Of a stretch of 64,000 bases of DNA, positions 51,084-60,300 are shown piece after piece (within the stretch, counting starts at the first letter, position 1; each line of letters opens with the position of its first letter). The notes beneath the pieces were generated by a model. It did not search any database and was not told where the DNA came from. It worked only from the letters and a program-made list of their open reading frames with translations. The DNA comes from Rhodospirillales bacterium (GTDB taxonomy: Bacteria; Pseudomonadota; Alphaproteobacteria; Rhodospirillales; Shumkoniaceae): assembly GCA_018432935.1 (NCBI GenBank), contig JAHDSF010000007.1:84058-148057 (forward strand), written 5' to 3'. Both the position numbers and the translations under genes were made by a program.

Positions 51084-52006
51084 TCCGTTGGCGGAAGAAG
51101 GTCATCCTCGCCAAGATCGAGACGGAATACGGCACCGACCCCGTGCCGACCGGGGCGGCCAACGCGATCCTGGTCTCGGACGTCACCATCGAGGCGATGG
51201 CGGGCGAGAGCGTCTCCCGGGGCCTGGTGCGCGACACCCTGGGCGCAGAAGCCGAGATCCCGGTCGGCACCCATGTGGTGGCGGAGTTCTCGGTCGAGAT
51301 CGCCGGCTCGGGCGCCGCCGGCACCGCGCCTGCCTACGGGCCGCTGCTGCGCGCCTGCGCCATGGCGGAGACGATCGCCGCCGGCGTCGACGTCCAGTAC
51401 GACCCGGTCAGCGCCGACGAGGAGTCGGTCACGATCTACTTCAACAACGACGGCAACAAGCACGTGCTGCTGGGCGCGCGTGGCAACGTCACGCTGGACT
51501 TCGCGGCGAAGGCGATCCCGCACTACCGCTTCCGCTTCGTCGGCCTGTGGAGTGATCCGGCCGCCGCGGCGATGCCGGCGCCGAGCTTCGCCGGCTTCGT
51601 CGCGCCGCTGCCGGTGAACAACGCCAACACGCCGTCCTTCGCCCTGCACGGCTACGCCGGCGTCATGCAGTCGCTGTCGATCGACCTCGGCAACGTCGTC
51701 AACCACCGCGACCTGGTGGGGGCGGAAGCCGTGCAGCGTCCCGACCGGCAGTCGAAGGGCACGGTGGTGATCGAGGAGCCGGCGCTGGGCACCAAGAATT
51801 TCTACACCGCCGCCAAGTCCGCGACCCTGGATGCGATCGCCCTCACCCACGGCCTGGTGGCGGGCAACATCGTGCAGATCGGCGGGCCCAAGGTGCAGCT
51901 CAAGGCGCCCAGGAAGTCCGAATCGGACGGCATCAGCATGCTGAGCATGGAAATGGTGCTGACCCCCGACGCCGGCGACGACGAAGTCAAGATCACGGTG
52001 AAATAG
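51080..52006 (+). CDS. major tail tube protein
   Basis: A 308-residue protein of the siphovirus tail-tube type: RWRKKVILAKIETEYGTDPVPTGAANAILVSD, the conserved GTAPAYGPLLRACAMAET, and YFNNDGNKHVLLGARGNVTLDFAAKAIPHYRFRFVG. An extra C-terminal domain (VIEEPALGTKNFY.. LKAPRKSESDGISML) follows. The absence of a sheath gene beside it indicates a non-contractile tail. Confidence 0.85.
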   Translation: MIRWRKKVILAKIETEYGTDPVPTGAANAILVSDVTIEAMAGESVSRGLVRDTLGAEAEIPVGTHVVAEFSVEIAGSGAAGTAPAYGPLLRACAMAETIAAGVDVQYDPVSADEESVTIYFNNDGNKHVLLGARGNVTLDFAAKAIPHYRFRFVGLWSDPAAAAMPAPSFAGFVAPLPVNNANTPSFALHGYAGVMQSLSIDLGNVVNHRDLVGAEAVQRPDRQSKGTVVIEEPALGTKNFYTAAKSATLDAIALTHGLVAGNIVQIGGPKVQLKAPRKSESDGISMLSMEMVLTPDAGDDEVKITVK

Positions 52007-52008
52007 CC

Positions 52009-52335
52009 ATGTTCGTAATTCAGGACGATCTCACCTTCACCTGGCCGGTCGACGTCAACGTTCCGGCCGACGGCGGCAAGGCCGTCAAGCAGACCCTCAA
52101 GGCCCGGTTCGAGGCCATCGACCAGGACGAGCTGAACCGCCTCATCGCGGAGGGCGGAGACGAGGCGGTGCTGGCCCGCGTCTGGGTTGGCTGGGAGGAC
52201 GTGGTCGACGCCGAACGGGAGCCGGTCCCGTTCTCCGCCGAGATGCGCCAGGCGCTCTGCAAGAGACCCTACCTGCGCGCGGCGGTGGTCGCGACCTACC
52301 TGGAGGCGATCTCGGGGAGGCGGGCAAAAAACTGA
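52009..52335 (+). CDS. tail assembly chaperone, short (unshifted) product
   Basis: A 108-residue protein (IQDDLTFTWPVDVNVPADGG, LKARFEAIDQDELNRLIAEG, LRAAVVATYLEAISGRRAKN) of the lambda gpG-like role: it coats the tape measure during tail assembly. The frame ends GCA AAA AAC TGA, which contains the slippery heptamer A AAA AAC exactly in phase. A fraction of ribosomes is expected to shift and make the long form. Confidence 0.88.
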   Translation: MFVIQDDLTFTWPVDVNVPADGGKAVKQTLKARFEAIDQDELNRLIAEGGDEAVLARVWVGWEDVVDAEREPVPFSAEMRQALCKRPYLRAAVVATYLEAISGRRAKN

Positions 52336-52685
52336 GGGAGGCGGCCCGCCGCTGGGCCGCCGGCGGGCCGTCGCCGGCGGACGACGACGCGGTCGCCGAC
52401 GACCTGGCGGCGTTCGGGGCGAGCCCGGAGCTGGTCGCCGGGTTCCGCGAGGCGGGGCGAAAGCCCGCAGACGTCGCCGTCATGCCGGAGAACCGGGAGG
52501 CGGTGACGTTGTTCCTGGGTCTCGAGACCCAGTGGCGGACCAACGACTGGACGGGCAAGCGGATCGGCATCGACTACGGCGTGATCGGGGCAGTCGCGAC
52601 CATGATGGGCATCACCATGACCCCTTTGCTGTTCGACGATCTGCGCCTGATGGAGGCCGCGGCCCTCGAGGTGATCAATGCCTGA
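52009..52685 (+). CDS. tail assembly chaperone, -1 frameshifted long product (G-T type)
   Basis: After slipping back one base at 52326-52332, translation continues at CTG 52332 for 117 codons (LREAARRWAAGGPSPADDDA..., VTLFLGLETQWRTNDWTGKR, VATMMGITMTPLLFDDLRLM), giving 225 residues in total. The second part resembles DUF1799 tail proteins and has no start codon of its own until ATG 52482, deep inside the domain. A 10-bp stem begins 9 bases after the heptamer. The long product would link tube and tape measure. Its end overlaps the tape measure start. Confidence 0.88.
52326..52370 (+). promoter_or_regulatory. -1 ribosomal frameshift signal
   Basis: Slippery heptamer A AAA AAC (52326-52332), a 9-base spacer, then CGGCCCGCCG (52342-52351) paired perfectly with CGGCGGGCCG (52361-52370) over a 9-base loop. 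The 0-frame stop TGA is the very next codon. All elements of a canonical programmed -1 site are present. Confidence 0.9.
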
Positions 52686-55659
52686 GTTCGTCGTCAGCGG
52701 CCGAATCCAGATCGACAGCAAGGCCGGGGTGGCCGAGGTCGAGAAGGCGAAGAGCGCCATCGGCGGCCTCGGCGAGGCGGCGAAGAAGACAGGCGCCAGC
52801 GCGGCCGAGGCCGCCAGGGGCACCGCCGGCTTTACCGCCGAAGCCGGCAAGGCGGCGAAGGAGACCGCCGGCATCGGCAAGGCAGCGGAGATCTCGGCCG
52901 GCCAGATGTCGATGGCCAGGCGGATCGTGACCGCGAACCTGATCAACATCGGCAACGTCGCGGTCGCCACCAGGGGCAACCTGGCGATGATGGCCTCGCC
53001 GATCCCAGACGTCATCTACGGGCTGCGGATGATGGGGGTGGGTGCCTCGGGCTTCGGCATGGCCGCCGGCGCGGCGTTCCTGGCCACCGCCGGGACGATC
53101 GCGGTGGTCGCCAACCACCTTGCGACCACGGAGAGCCGGACCCGGCAGCTCGATGTCGCGATCAAGGCCATGGGCAGCACGGCCGGGGTGACCGGCGAGC
53201 AGCTGAGAAAGATGTCCGAGCAGGCGGTCGCCGGGACGAACCCGTTCGGCCGTTCCGACGCCTTCAATGCCGCTTTGAACATGAGTTATTCGCGGCGGCT
53301 GTCCGGCCGCATGATGGGACAAGTCTTGAACCTGGGCGTCGACTTCGCGGCCGGGACGGGGCGCGACCTGGCGGCGGGCGTCGACACCCTCACCAAGGCG
53401 TTCGAAAAGGGCTACGCCGGCATCCGCGAGCTGGACGACCAGTTCGGGTTCCTGACCGCCTCCGAGCGCGAGCAGATCAAGACCATGGCCGAGCACGGCC
53501 GCCAGGCCGAGATGCTGCAGCTCGCGATCGACGCCCTGAACCGGCGCTTCCGGGGGCTGGCCCGGGAGGGGATGAGCAGCGCCAGCCTAGCCGCCGACGC
53601 GTTCGGGCAGTCGTGGACCAAGGTGCTCGACGCGCTGGCCAACCACCCTTACGTGAAGTGGCTGGCCGAGCGGGGTGCGGCCTCAAACCAGGTGATCGCC
53701 TCGGCATTGACGCCGGCGCCGGAGCCGACCGTCGCCCAGCAGGTGGCTGCGAAGTCGAAGGACCTCGCCGAAGCCGAACGGACCCTCGCCGACCTCGAGC
53801 AGGCGCCGTGGTGGCGCAAGGCCTCGTCGCTGCTCAGGAAGGCCCGGGAAGACGTCGCCCGGCTGCGCAAGGAGATCGACGACCTGGTCGAGCGGGGCCG
53901 GCGTGAGGTCGACCGGATGAACGCGGATGAAACCGCGGCGGAAGCGCGGGCGACGCAGGCGCAGATCGAGGCGAGCGCGCGCCAGGTCGAGCAGCTCGAG
54001 GAGACCTTCGCCAGGCAGCGCGAGGTGCTGCTTGCCCCGGCCAACCGGCGCGATCTGGTCCAGGCGCAGCAGGCGGCCAGGGAATGGATCAAATCCAACG
54101 CGATCACCGGCGAGGGCAACGTCGCCGAGGTGAGCAGGCTGTTCGAGGGCGGCGCCTACGACAAGCTCAAATCGGCGGCGAAGGACGCGGCAGCCGCCAC
54201 CCGCCTGCAAGCGGACGCCCAGGAGCGCCTGGCGGCGGCGGCCGGGATCTCGAACGAGGCGATGCGCAAGGCGGCGGTCGAGAACAGGATCGCCGCCGCC
54301 TCGACCCGGTACCTGGGCCAGGGGACGGGAGAGCTGGCGGCCCAGCTCCGCCGGCTGGGCGAGGCCGAGGCGCGGACGCAGCGCGCCCAATGGGCCCGCG
54401 AGACCAGGGAGCAGGCGGCCGCCAACGACAACCTGGCGGCCGCCTACCGCAGCGGCTCGGCGGCGGCGGTCGAGGCGGCGGAGCGGGAGAACGCGATCGT
54501 CGACGTCATGCGGCGTACCGGCGCGAGCTACGTCGAGGCGGCCGCCGGAGTCGACCGTTTGCGCGAGTCCCGTCGATCACTGGCGGCCGAGAGCACGCTT
54601 GCCGACCTTCGCAACCAGCTCGCCGACGCCCAGGCCTACACCGCGGCCATGGGGCGCGGCGACCGCGCGGGGATGCGGGATGCCTCGATCGCCGCCGAGA
54701 CGCGCCGCTATGCCAACGACAACAGGCTGAAGTCGGACGATCCCCAGGTGATCGAATTCCGGGCGATCCAGCAACGTGCCTACGCCGACTCACTGGCCCG
54801 TTCGGCGATCGCCACCAACCAGGCGCGCGACGCCTCGATCGGCTACCGCGACGCCATGGCGGCCCTGGACGAGCTGCGCGCCACGGGCCTTCTGTCGGCC
54901 CAGGCCTACGCCGAGGAGTGGAAGCGGATCGAACTGGCGAAGCTCGACGCCTCGAAGGAGTGGGAGGACGGCGTTGCTCGCGGCCTGATGCGGATCAAGG
55001 AAGAAGCCCGCGATATGGCGACCTCCTTCGAGAGCGCGACGGTGGGGGCCTTCCGCAAGTCCGAGGATGCGTTCGTGCAGTGGGGCAAGACCGGCAAGCT
55101 GGCGGCAGGCGACCTGTTCGACTTCATCGGCGAGGAGGCGCTGCGGATGGTCTACCGCATGGCGGTGGTCAAGCCGTTTCTGGAACCCCTCGGGAACGCG
55201 TTCGGCGGCTGGATGCAAGGACTGTTCGCCGGCCAGGCGAACTGGTCGACGACGGGCCTCGGCGAGGGCACATGGGGCATGGGCCAGATCTACCACCGGG
55301 GCGGCGTCGTCGGGCAGCCGACGGAAACCCGCATCGTCCCGATGTCGGTATTCGCCGGCGCGCCGCGGGCGCACCAGGGCGCCGTCATCGGCAAGGACGA
55401 GGTGCCGGTGATCGCCAAGAAGGGCGAGGTGATCGGCTGGCCCGGGCAGTTCGGCGGCGTCGATATTCAGATCATCGACCAGCGCGGCGCGAATGCGCCA
55501 CCGATCGAATCGAGCAAGTCGAGGGGCCCGGACGGGCGCGAGGTCGTGCGGATGCTGGTCCGGGCCGAGATGACCCGGGCCGCCGACGACGGCGTCCTCG
55601 ACCAGCCGATGCGGCGGAACTTCGGCGTCGGCCGCGTGCCGGCGACGATCAGGGGGTGA
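52678..55659 (+). CDS. tail tape measure protein
   Basis: A 993-residue protein that sets tail length. The N-terminus is Ala/Lys-rich (IQIDSKAGVAEVEKAKSAIGG). A membrane-active stretch (GFGMAAGAAFLATAGTIAVV) lies near residues 120-140, followed by a prophage tail length domain (AVAGTNPFGRSDAFNAALNMSY, FEKGYAGIRELDDQFGFLTASE). Long coiled coils fill 340-750 (EAERTLADLEQ, ARQVEQLEETFARQREVL). The C-terminus is globular with a Gly-rich end. By the usual relation of about 0.15 nm per residue, the tail would be near 150 nm. Confidence 0.92.
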   Translation: MPEFVVSGRIQIDSKAGVAEVEKAKSAIGGLGEAAKKTGASAAEAARGTAGFTAEAGKAAKETAGIGKAAEISAGQMSMARRIVTANLINIGNVAVATRGNLAMMASPIPDVIYGLRMMGVGASGFGMAAGAAFLATAGTIAVVANHLATTESRTRQLDVAIKAMGSTAGVTGEQLRKMSEQAVAGTNPFGRSDAFNAALNMSYSRRLSGRMMGQVLNLGVDFAAGTGRDLAAGVDTLTKAFEKGYAGIRELDDQFGFLTASEREQIKTMAEHGRQAEMLQLAIDALNRRFRGLAREGMSSASLAADAFGQSWTKVLDALANHPYVKWLAERGAASNQVIASALTPAPEPTVAQQVAAKSKDLAEAERTLADLEQAPWWRKASSLLRKAREDVARLRKEIDDLVERGRREVDRMNADETAAEARATQAQIEASARQVEQLEETFARQREVLLAPANRRDLVQAQQAAREWIKSNAITGEGNVAEVSRLFEGGAYDKLKSAAKDAAAATRLQADAQERLAAAAGISNEAMRKAAVENRIAAASTRYLGQGTGELAAQLRRLGEAEARTQRAQWARETREQAAANDNLAAAYRSGSAAAVEAAERENAIVDVMRRTGASYVEAAAGVDRLRESRRSLAAESTLADLRNQLADAQAYTAAMGRGDRAGMRDASIAAETRRYANDNRLKSDDPQVIEFRAIQQRAYADSLARSAIATNQARDASIGYRDAMAALDELRATGLLSAQAYAEEWKRIELAKLDASKEWEDGVARGLMRIKEEARDMATSFESATVGAFRKSEDAFVQWGKTGKLAAGDLFDFIGEEALRMVYRMAVVKPFLEPLGNAFGGWMQGLFAGQANWSTTGLGEGTWGMGQIYHRGGVVGQPTETRIVPMSVFAGAPRAHQGAVIGKDEVPVIAKKGEVIGWPGQFGGVDIQIIDQRGANAPPIESSKSRGPDGREVVRMLVRAEMTRAADDGVLDQPMRRNFGVGRVPATIRG

Positions 55660-55662
55660 GCC

Positions 55663-56022
55663 ATGCCGAATGCCGTGTGGCCGCCCTCCCTCCCGCAGTT
55701 CGTCGAGATCGACGGCTACGACGAGACACTGCCGTTCCCGGTGCTGCGCACGGCCATGCAGACCGGGCCAGCCAAGCAGCGGCGGACGTCCACCGCGGCC
55801 GAGACGCCGATCGCCTTCGTCACCGACGTCATGACCGCCGAACAGGCGGCGACCTTCGAGGCCTTCTACCTGGTGACGCTGCTTACCGGCGCCCTGCCGT
55901 TCGACTGGGTCCATCCCAGGACCCAGCAGACCATGACCTACCGCTTCACCGCCGGACCGAAGCCGGTGCCGGCCAAGGGCGGACGGGTTCGCTACCGCCT
56001 GCAGCTCGAAGTCCTGCCGTAG
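55663..56022 (+). CDS. minor tail protein (lambda M-like position)
   Basis: A 119-residue protein (VWPPSLPQFVEIDGYDETLPFPVLRTAMQTGPAKQRR, FEAFYLVTLLTGALPFDWVHP, YRLQLEVLP). It stands between the tape measure and the L-like gene, as lambda M does; the ...F.W.HP pattern is shared with small distal tail proteins. Probably part of the tail tip. Confidence 0.75.
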   Translation: MPNAVWPPSLPQFVEIDGYDETLPFPVLRTAMQTGPAKQRRTSTAAETPIAFVTDVMTAEQAATFEAFYLVTLLTGALPFDWVHPRTQQTMTYRFTAGPKPVPAKGGRVRYRLQLEVLP

Positions 56023-56031
56023 GAAAGCCCG

Positions 56032-56523
56032 ATGCCGACGCCGAACGGGATCATCGCCGCCAACGCCCAGACCACCGGAGAGGCCTGGCTGACACTCCTC
56101 GAGCTCGACCACGCCACCTTCAGCGAGCCGATCCGGGTCACCGACAACAAGGTCGGGGTGGTGTCGAACGGCAACGCTTACATCGCCTGGCCGTTCGAGC
56201 TCAAGCTGCCCGACGACGACGCGGCGGAGCGGCCGGTAGCACGGCTGCGCATCGACAACGTGGGCGAGTTCGACGTCGACGGCGAGAAGCGGACGATCGT
56301 CGACATCATCCGTGCCTGCGTCGGCGCGCCGACGGTCGCGATCTCGATCGTGCTGGCCTCGGACCACGACCAGGTCGAGGCCGGGCCGATGGACTTCACG
56401 CTGCGGGACGTGCGAGCGCCCGACGAGCTGGTGATCGAGGGCGATCTTTATCTCGAGGACGTCCTCAACGAGCCGTTCCCCGCCGACTCCTTCGTCCCCA
56501 GCCAGTATCCGGGGTTGTTCTGA
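56032..56523 (+). CDS. DUF1833 tail-tip protein (lambda L-like position)
   Basis: A 163-residue member of the DUF1833 family: AWLTLLELDHATFSEPIRVTDN, YIAWPFELKLPDDD, VRAPDELVIEGDLYLEDVLNEPFPADSFVPSQYPGLF. These beta proteins lie between the tape measure and the NlpC/P60 gene in siphoviruses. Its stop TGATGG shares a base with the next ATG. Confidence 0.82.
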   Translation: MPTPNGIIAANAQTTGEAWLTLLELDHATFSEPIRVTDNKVGVVSNGNAYIAWPFELKLPDDDAAERPVARLRIDNVGEFDVDGEKRTIVDIIRACVGAPTVAISIVLASDHDQVEAGPMDFTLRDVRAPDELVIEGDLYLEDVLNEPFPADSFVPSQYPGLF

Positions 56524-57023
56524 TGGACCGGCCGCGCCTTTCCCCCTTTCACGAGCCGCCCGCCTGGGCCGACGCCTACATCGGCCTGCAGTACGCCGAC
56601 GGCGGGCGCGGCCCGGAAGCCTACGACTGCTGGGGCCTCCTGCGCCTCGTCTCGGGCGAGCGGTTCGGGATCGCGCTGCCGGCGTACGACGGCATCGTCT
56701 GGCGGAGCTACCTGTCGCGGGCCGAGCAGGTGGAGGCGGACGAGGCCGTCAAGGCGTTCATGCTGGCCGAGCGGGATGTCCGCTGGTCACCGGTCTGGCT
56801 GGCAACGGGCTCGCCGCCGGAAGAGCCGCTCGGCGGCCGCCGCATCCGGCCCGGAGACGGCGTCCTGATGCGCGCCGCCCCGCTGCATGTCGGCATCGTC
56901 GTTGCCCCCGGCTGGATGCTGCACATCGAGGAGGGATCGAACTCCACCTGCGCTCCCTACGACGACATCCGGTGGGGCCGGCGGGTGATCGGGTTCTATC
57001 GGTGGGAGGCGGCGGGATGCTAG
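56523..57023 (+). CDS. NlpC/P60-type tail-tip peptidase (lambda K-like)
   Basis: A 166-residue cysteine peptidase that probably cuts peptidoglycan crosslinks as the tail tip enters the cell. Cys36 lies in PEAYDCWGLLRLVSGERFG and the His in APLHVGIVVAPGWMLHIEEG. Compared with lambda K it has only the peptidase domain. It is convergent with, and overlaps by four bases, the opposite-strand lipoprotein gene. Confidence 0.85.
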   Translation: MDRPRLSPFHEPPAWADAYIGLQYADGGRGPEAYDCWGLLRLVSGERFGIALPAYDGIVWRSYLSRAEQVEADEAVKAFMLAERDVRWSPVWLATGSPPEEPLGGRRIRPGDGVLMRAAPLHVGIVVAPGWMLHIEEGSNSTCAPYDDIRWGRRVIGFYRWEAAGC

Positions 57024-57382
57024 GCGCCGCAGCGGGCAACTACCGGCCACAAGCGCACGGCCCATCGTTCGTTCGAGCGCAGCTCAACGCGGCTGCGCTC
57101 CGGGGAGCCGTCTTGCGCGATCGTCATTTCCCACGCTCCCAACCGAAAGCGCGGGTCGACATCGACGGCATGGGTCAGTATCGCTCGTTTGTCGCGATCG
57201 AACACCGCACTCGCGACGGCGTACTCGGGCGCCACCTGGTAGGCCATGCAAGCGGCGAGGTCCTTGTAGGCAACCCCGAAAGTCCCCATGCGAACCGGCT
57301 CCAATTGGCGGATGTCTTCGACGGACGTGCAGCCGGCAATCGCGACGGCCGCCGCCAGGACAAGGGCGCGCAGCAATGACAT
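57020..57382 (-). CDS. opposite-strand lipoprotein (candidate moron)
   Basis: A 120-residue lipoprotein on the strand opposite to all late genes. The signal MSLLRALVLAAAVAIAGC ends in a lipobox with the modified Cys at residue 18. The mature part (VEDIRQLEPVRMGTFGVAYK, AACMAYQVAPEYAVASAVFD) has no known family. It overlaps the peptidase gene end by four bases and the start of the tail-hub gene by seven. Its independent orientation suggests expression from the prophage, as for morons; a surface role such as blocking superinfection is possible but only inferred. Confidence 0.75.
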   Translation of the reverse strand: MSLLRALVLAAAVAIAGCTSVEDIRQLEPVRMGTFGVAYKDLAACMAYQVAPEYAVASAVFDRDKRAILTHAVDVDPRFRLGAWEMTIAQDGSPERSRVELRSNERWAVRLWPVVARCGA

Positions 57383-60300
57383 GCGAGATCCTCCCCCCGG
57401 TTGACGGCGGGAAGTCTAGCACTCCCGTGCCGCGCAAGTCCACCCATGCGCCCTTGCGGGTGATCGCCTCGCCGGACCCGTTCCTGACCGGGACGATCGA
57501 CCTCACGCTGCCTTCCGGCGGCTCGATCCTTGACATCATCAAGGCGTCCGGCGCCGACAAGGCGCTGATCGGCGGCGCCCACGTGTGGATATGCGACGCG
57601 GCGATGACCCAGGAGCCGGTCGAGATCCCGCGCGAGAACTGGCACCGGGTGTACCCGAAACCCGGCACCGTGGTGTCGATCCGGGTGGTGCCGAGCGGCG
57701 GCGGCGGCGGCGGCGGCAAGAACCCCCTGCGCATCGTGCTGACCATCGTCGTCATGATCGTGGCGTGGTGGGTCGGCGGCCTGGTTGCCGGAGCGATGAA
57801 TGCGGCCGGGTACAGCGCCACCGCCGCATCCATCGGCCAGGGCCTCGCCGCCGCGGCGGTGACCCTGGTCGGCAACGCGATCGTGAACGCGGTCGTCCCG
57901 GTGACTCCGCCGAAGCTTTCGGAAATGAGCGGCGGCTTCAACGCCACCTCGCCGACCCAGGCGATCTCGTCGACGCAGAACCAGGCCAACCCGATGGGGC
58001 CGATCCCGGCCATGTTCGGGACCGCACACATGTATCCCTTGTTCGCCGCCGTGCCCTACACCGAGATCCTCGGCAACGAGCAGTACGTGCGCGAGCTGTT
58101 CGAGCTGGGATACGGGCCGGTGGAGATCGCCGAGGAGCGGATCGGCGCGGTGCCGCTCGCCCAGTTCGAAGGCGTCGAAAGCGAGTTCCGCGCCGGCCAC
58201 GACGACGATGCGGCCGTCACCCTCTACGCCAACACCATCCGCGAGGACAGCTACAACATGCAGCTGACCGCGGCCGGGGGGGCGCGGACGCTGGAGACCC
58301 GCGACGGCGCCGACGAGGTGAGCGGGGATTTCGCCTTCCAGGGCCTGGTGACGTTCGACAACTACGGCAACCGGCAGACGCGCACGGTCGAGGTCAAAGT
58401 GGAGTACCGGGCGGCGGGCTCGGCCGATCCGTTCGTGACCGACGGCATGATGACCGCCGACGGCGCCGCGGTGGAAGGCGGCATCTACACCGTCACCGCG
58501 GCGACCGAGCAGATCGTCCGTGCGCCGTTCCGCTTCAAGCCGGCCGCCCAGGGGCGCTGGGAGGTGCAGTTCACGCGCCTGACCGCCGACACCACCTCGA
58601 CCCAGATCCGCGACGCCTCGTACGTCACCGCCTTGCGCACCATCACCTACACGCCGCCGGCGACGCCGGCCGGGCGGGCGCGCAAGGCCCTGCGGATCAA
58701 GGCGACCAACCAGCTGAACGGCTATGTGCAGAGCTACAACTGCGTCGTCACGCGGCTGCTGCCGACCTGGGACGGCGCGGCGTGGACGGCGCCGGTCGCG
58801 ACATCGAACCCGGCCTGGGTGGCGCTGGCCATCCTGCGATGCCCTCGCAAGGGCAATGCCAAGCCGCTCGCCGACTCCCGCCTCGACCTCGAGACCTGGC
58901 TCGCCTTCGCCGAGCGTAACGACGTGCCCGACCAGAACGGCGAGCCGATGTACCGCTTCGACGGCGTCATCGACACCCGCGGCACGGTGCGCGAGGTGGT
59001 CAACCAGGTGCTCGCCACCGCCCGGGCCTCGCTGGCCATCCGCGACGGCAAGTGGTCGGTGATCTGGGAGCGGCCGCAAGCGGCGGCCAAGCAGATGTTC
59101 ACCCCACGCAATTCGTGGGGCTTCGAGTACGAACGCACCTTCGTCGACATGCCGCATGCGCTGAAAATGCGGTTCGTCAACCCGGAGAAGGACTGGCAGA
59201 AGGACGAGGTCATCGTCTACGACGACGGCTACGACGAGACCACCGCGACCCTGTTCGAGACCATAGAGCAGTGGGGCGTGGTCCGGTCGAGCCAGGCCTG
59301 GCGGGAGGGCCGCTTCCGGATGGCGGAGGCGAAGCTGCGGCCGGGCACCTACAAGCTGTCGGTCGACGTCGAGCACCTGCAGGCAACCCGCGGTGACCTG
59401 GTCCGCGTCGCCAGCCGCCTGATGCGCTGGGGCCTCGGCGAGGGGCGGATCAAGACGATGACCGTCGACGGCGATGGCAACGTGACGTCGCTGACCCTGG
59501 ATGCGCGGCTGCTGCTGGAGGCGGGGAAGAGCTACGGCCTGCGCATCCGCAAGGCGGATGGGACCCAGATCATCGCCACTCCGGCGACCCCGGCGGAGGC
59601 CACGGAGACCGCCGTGCTCGCGCTGGCGCCGGCGATTGCCGCAGCCGAAGCCCCGGCCGAGGGCGACCTCGCCGCCTTCGGCGAGGCCGGCCGTGAGACC
59701 GTGGACCTCATCGTGCGAGGCATCGGCCGGCTCGACAGCAACCATGCGCGGCTTCATCTGGTCGACGCCGCGCCCGAGCTGCAGACCGTGGACACCGGAC
59801 CAATCCCGCCGTTCCAGACCCAGGCGACGTGGCCGGGACAGGGGGCGAACACCGCCCCGGCGGCGCCGATCGTGGACTCCGTCGTCTCCGACGAGCGGGC
59901 CATGGTTCCGGCGGCCGGCGGCGGCTGGCAGCAGTTCATCCGCGTCAGCCTGGTGCGCAAGTCGGGCATCGCCGTTCCGCTTGATGCGATCGTCGCCCAG
60001 TGGCGCCGTACCGGCTCCGGAGACGCCTGGAGCAAGGCCTCCTATCCGCCGCTGTCGGCGGCGATCGACCTTGGACCCCTCGAGGAGGGCGGCACATACG
60101 ACGTGCAGCTCTGGAACGTCTCGGGCGGCGCCAGGCCGGGCGTGCCCTCGACGATCACCACGATCCACGCCCACCATGTGATCGGCCGTTCCGCCTCGCC
60201 GCCGAAGCCGGTCGCCACCCTGCAGGCGGGTACGGTGGATGCCCCAGCGTACCAGGCGCCGTGGGACCTCGCCGGGTTCCGGGTCTCATACAAGCCGGGG

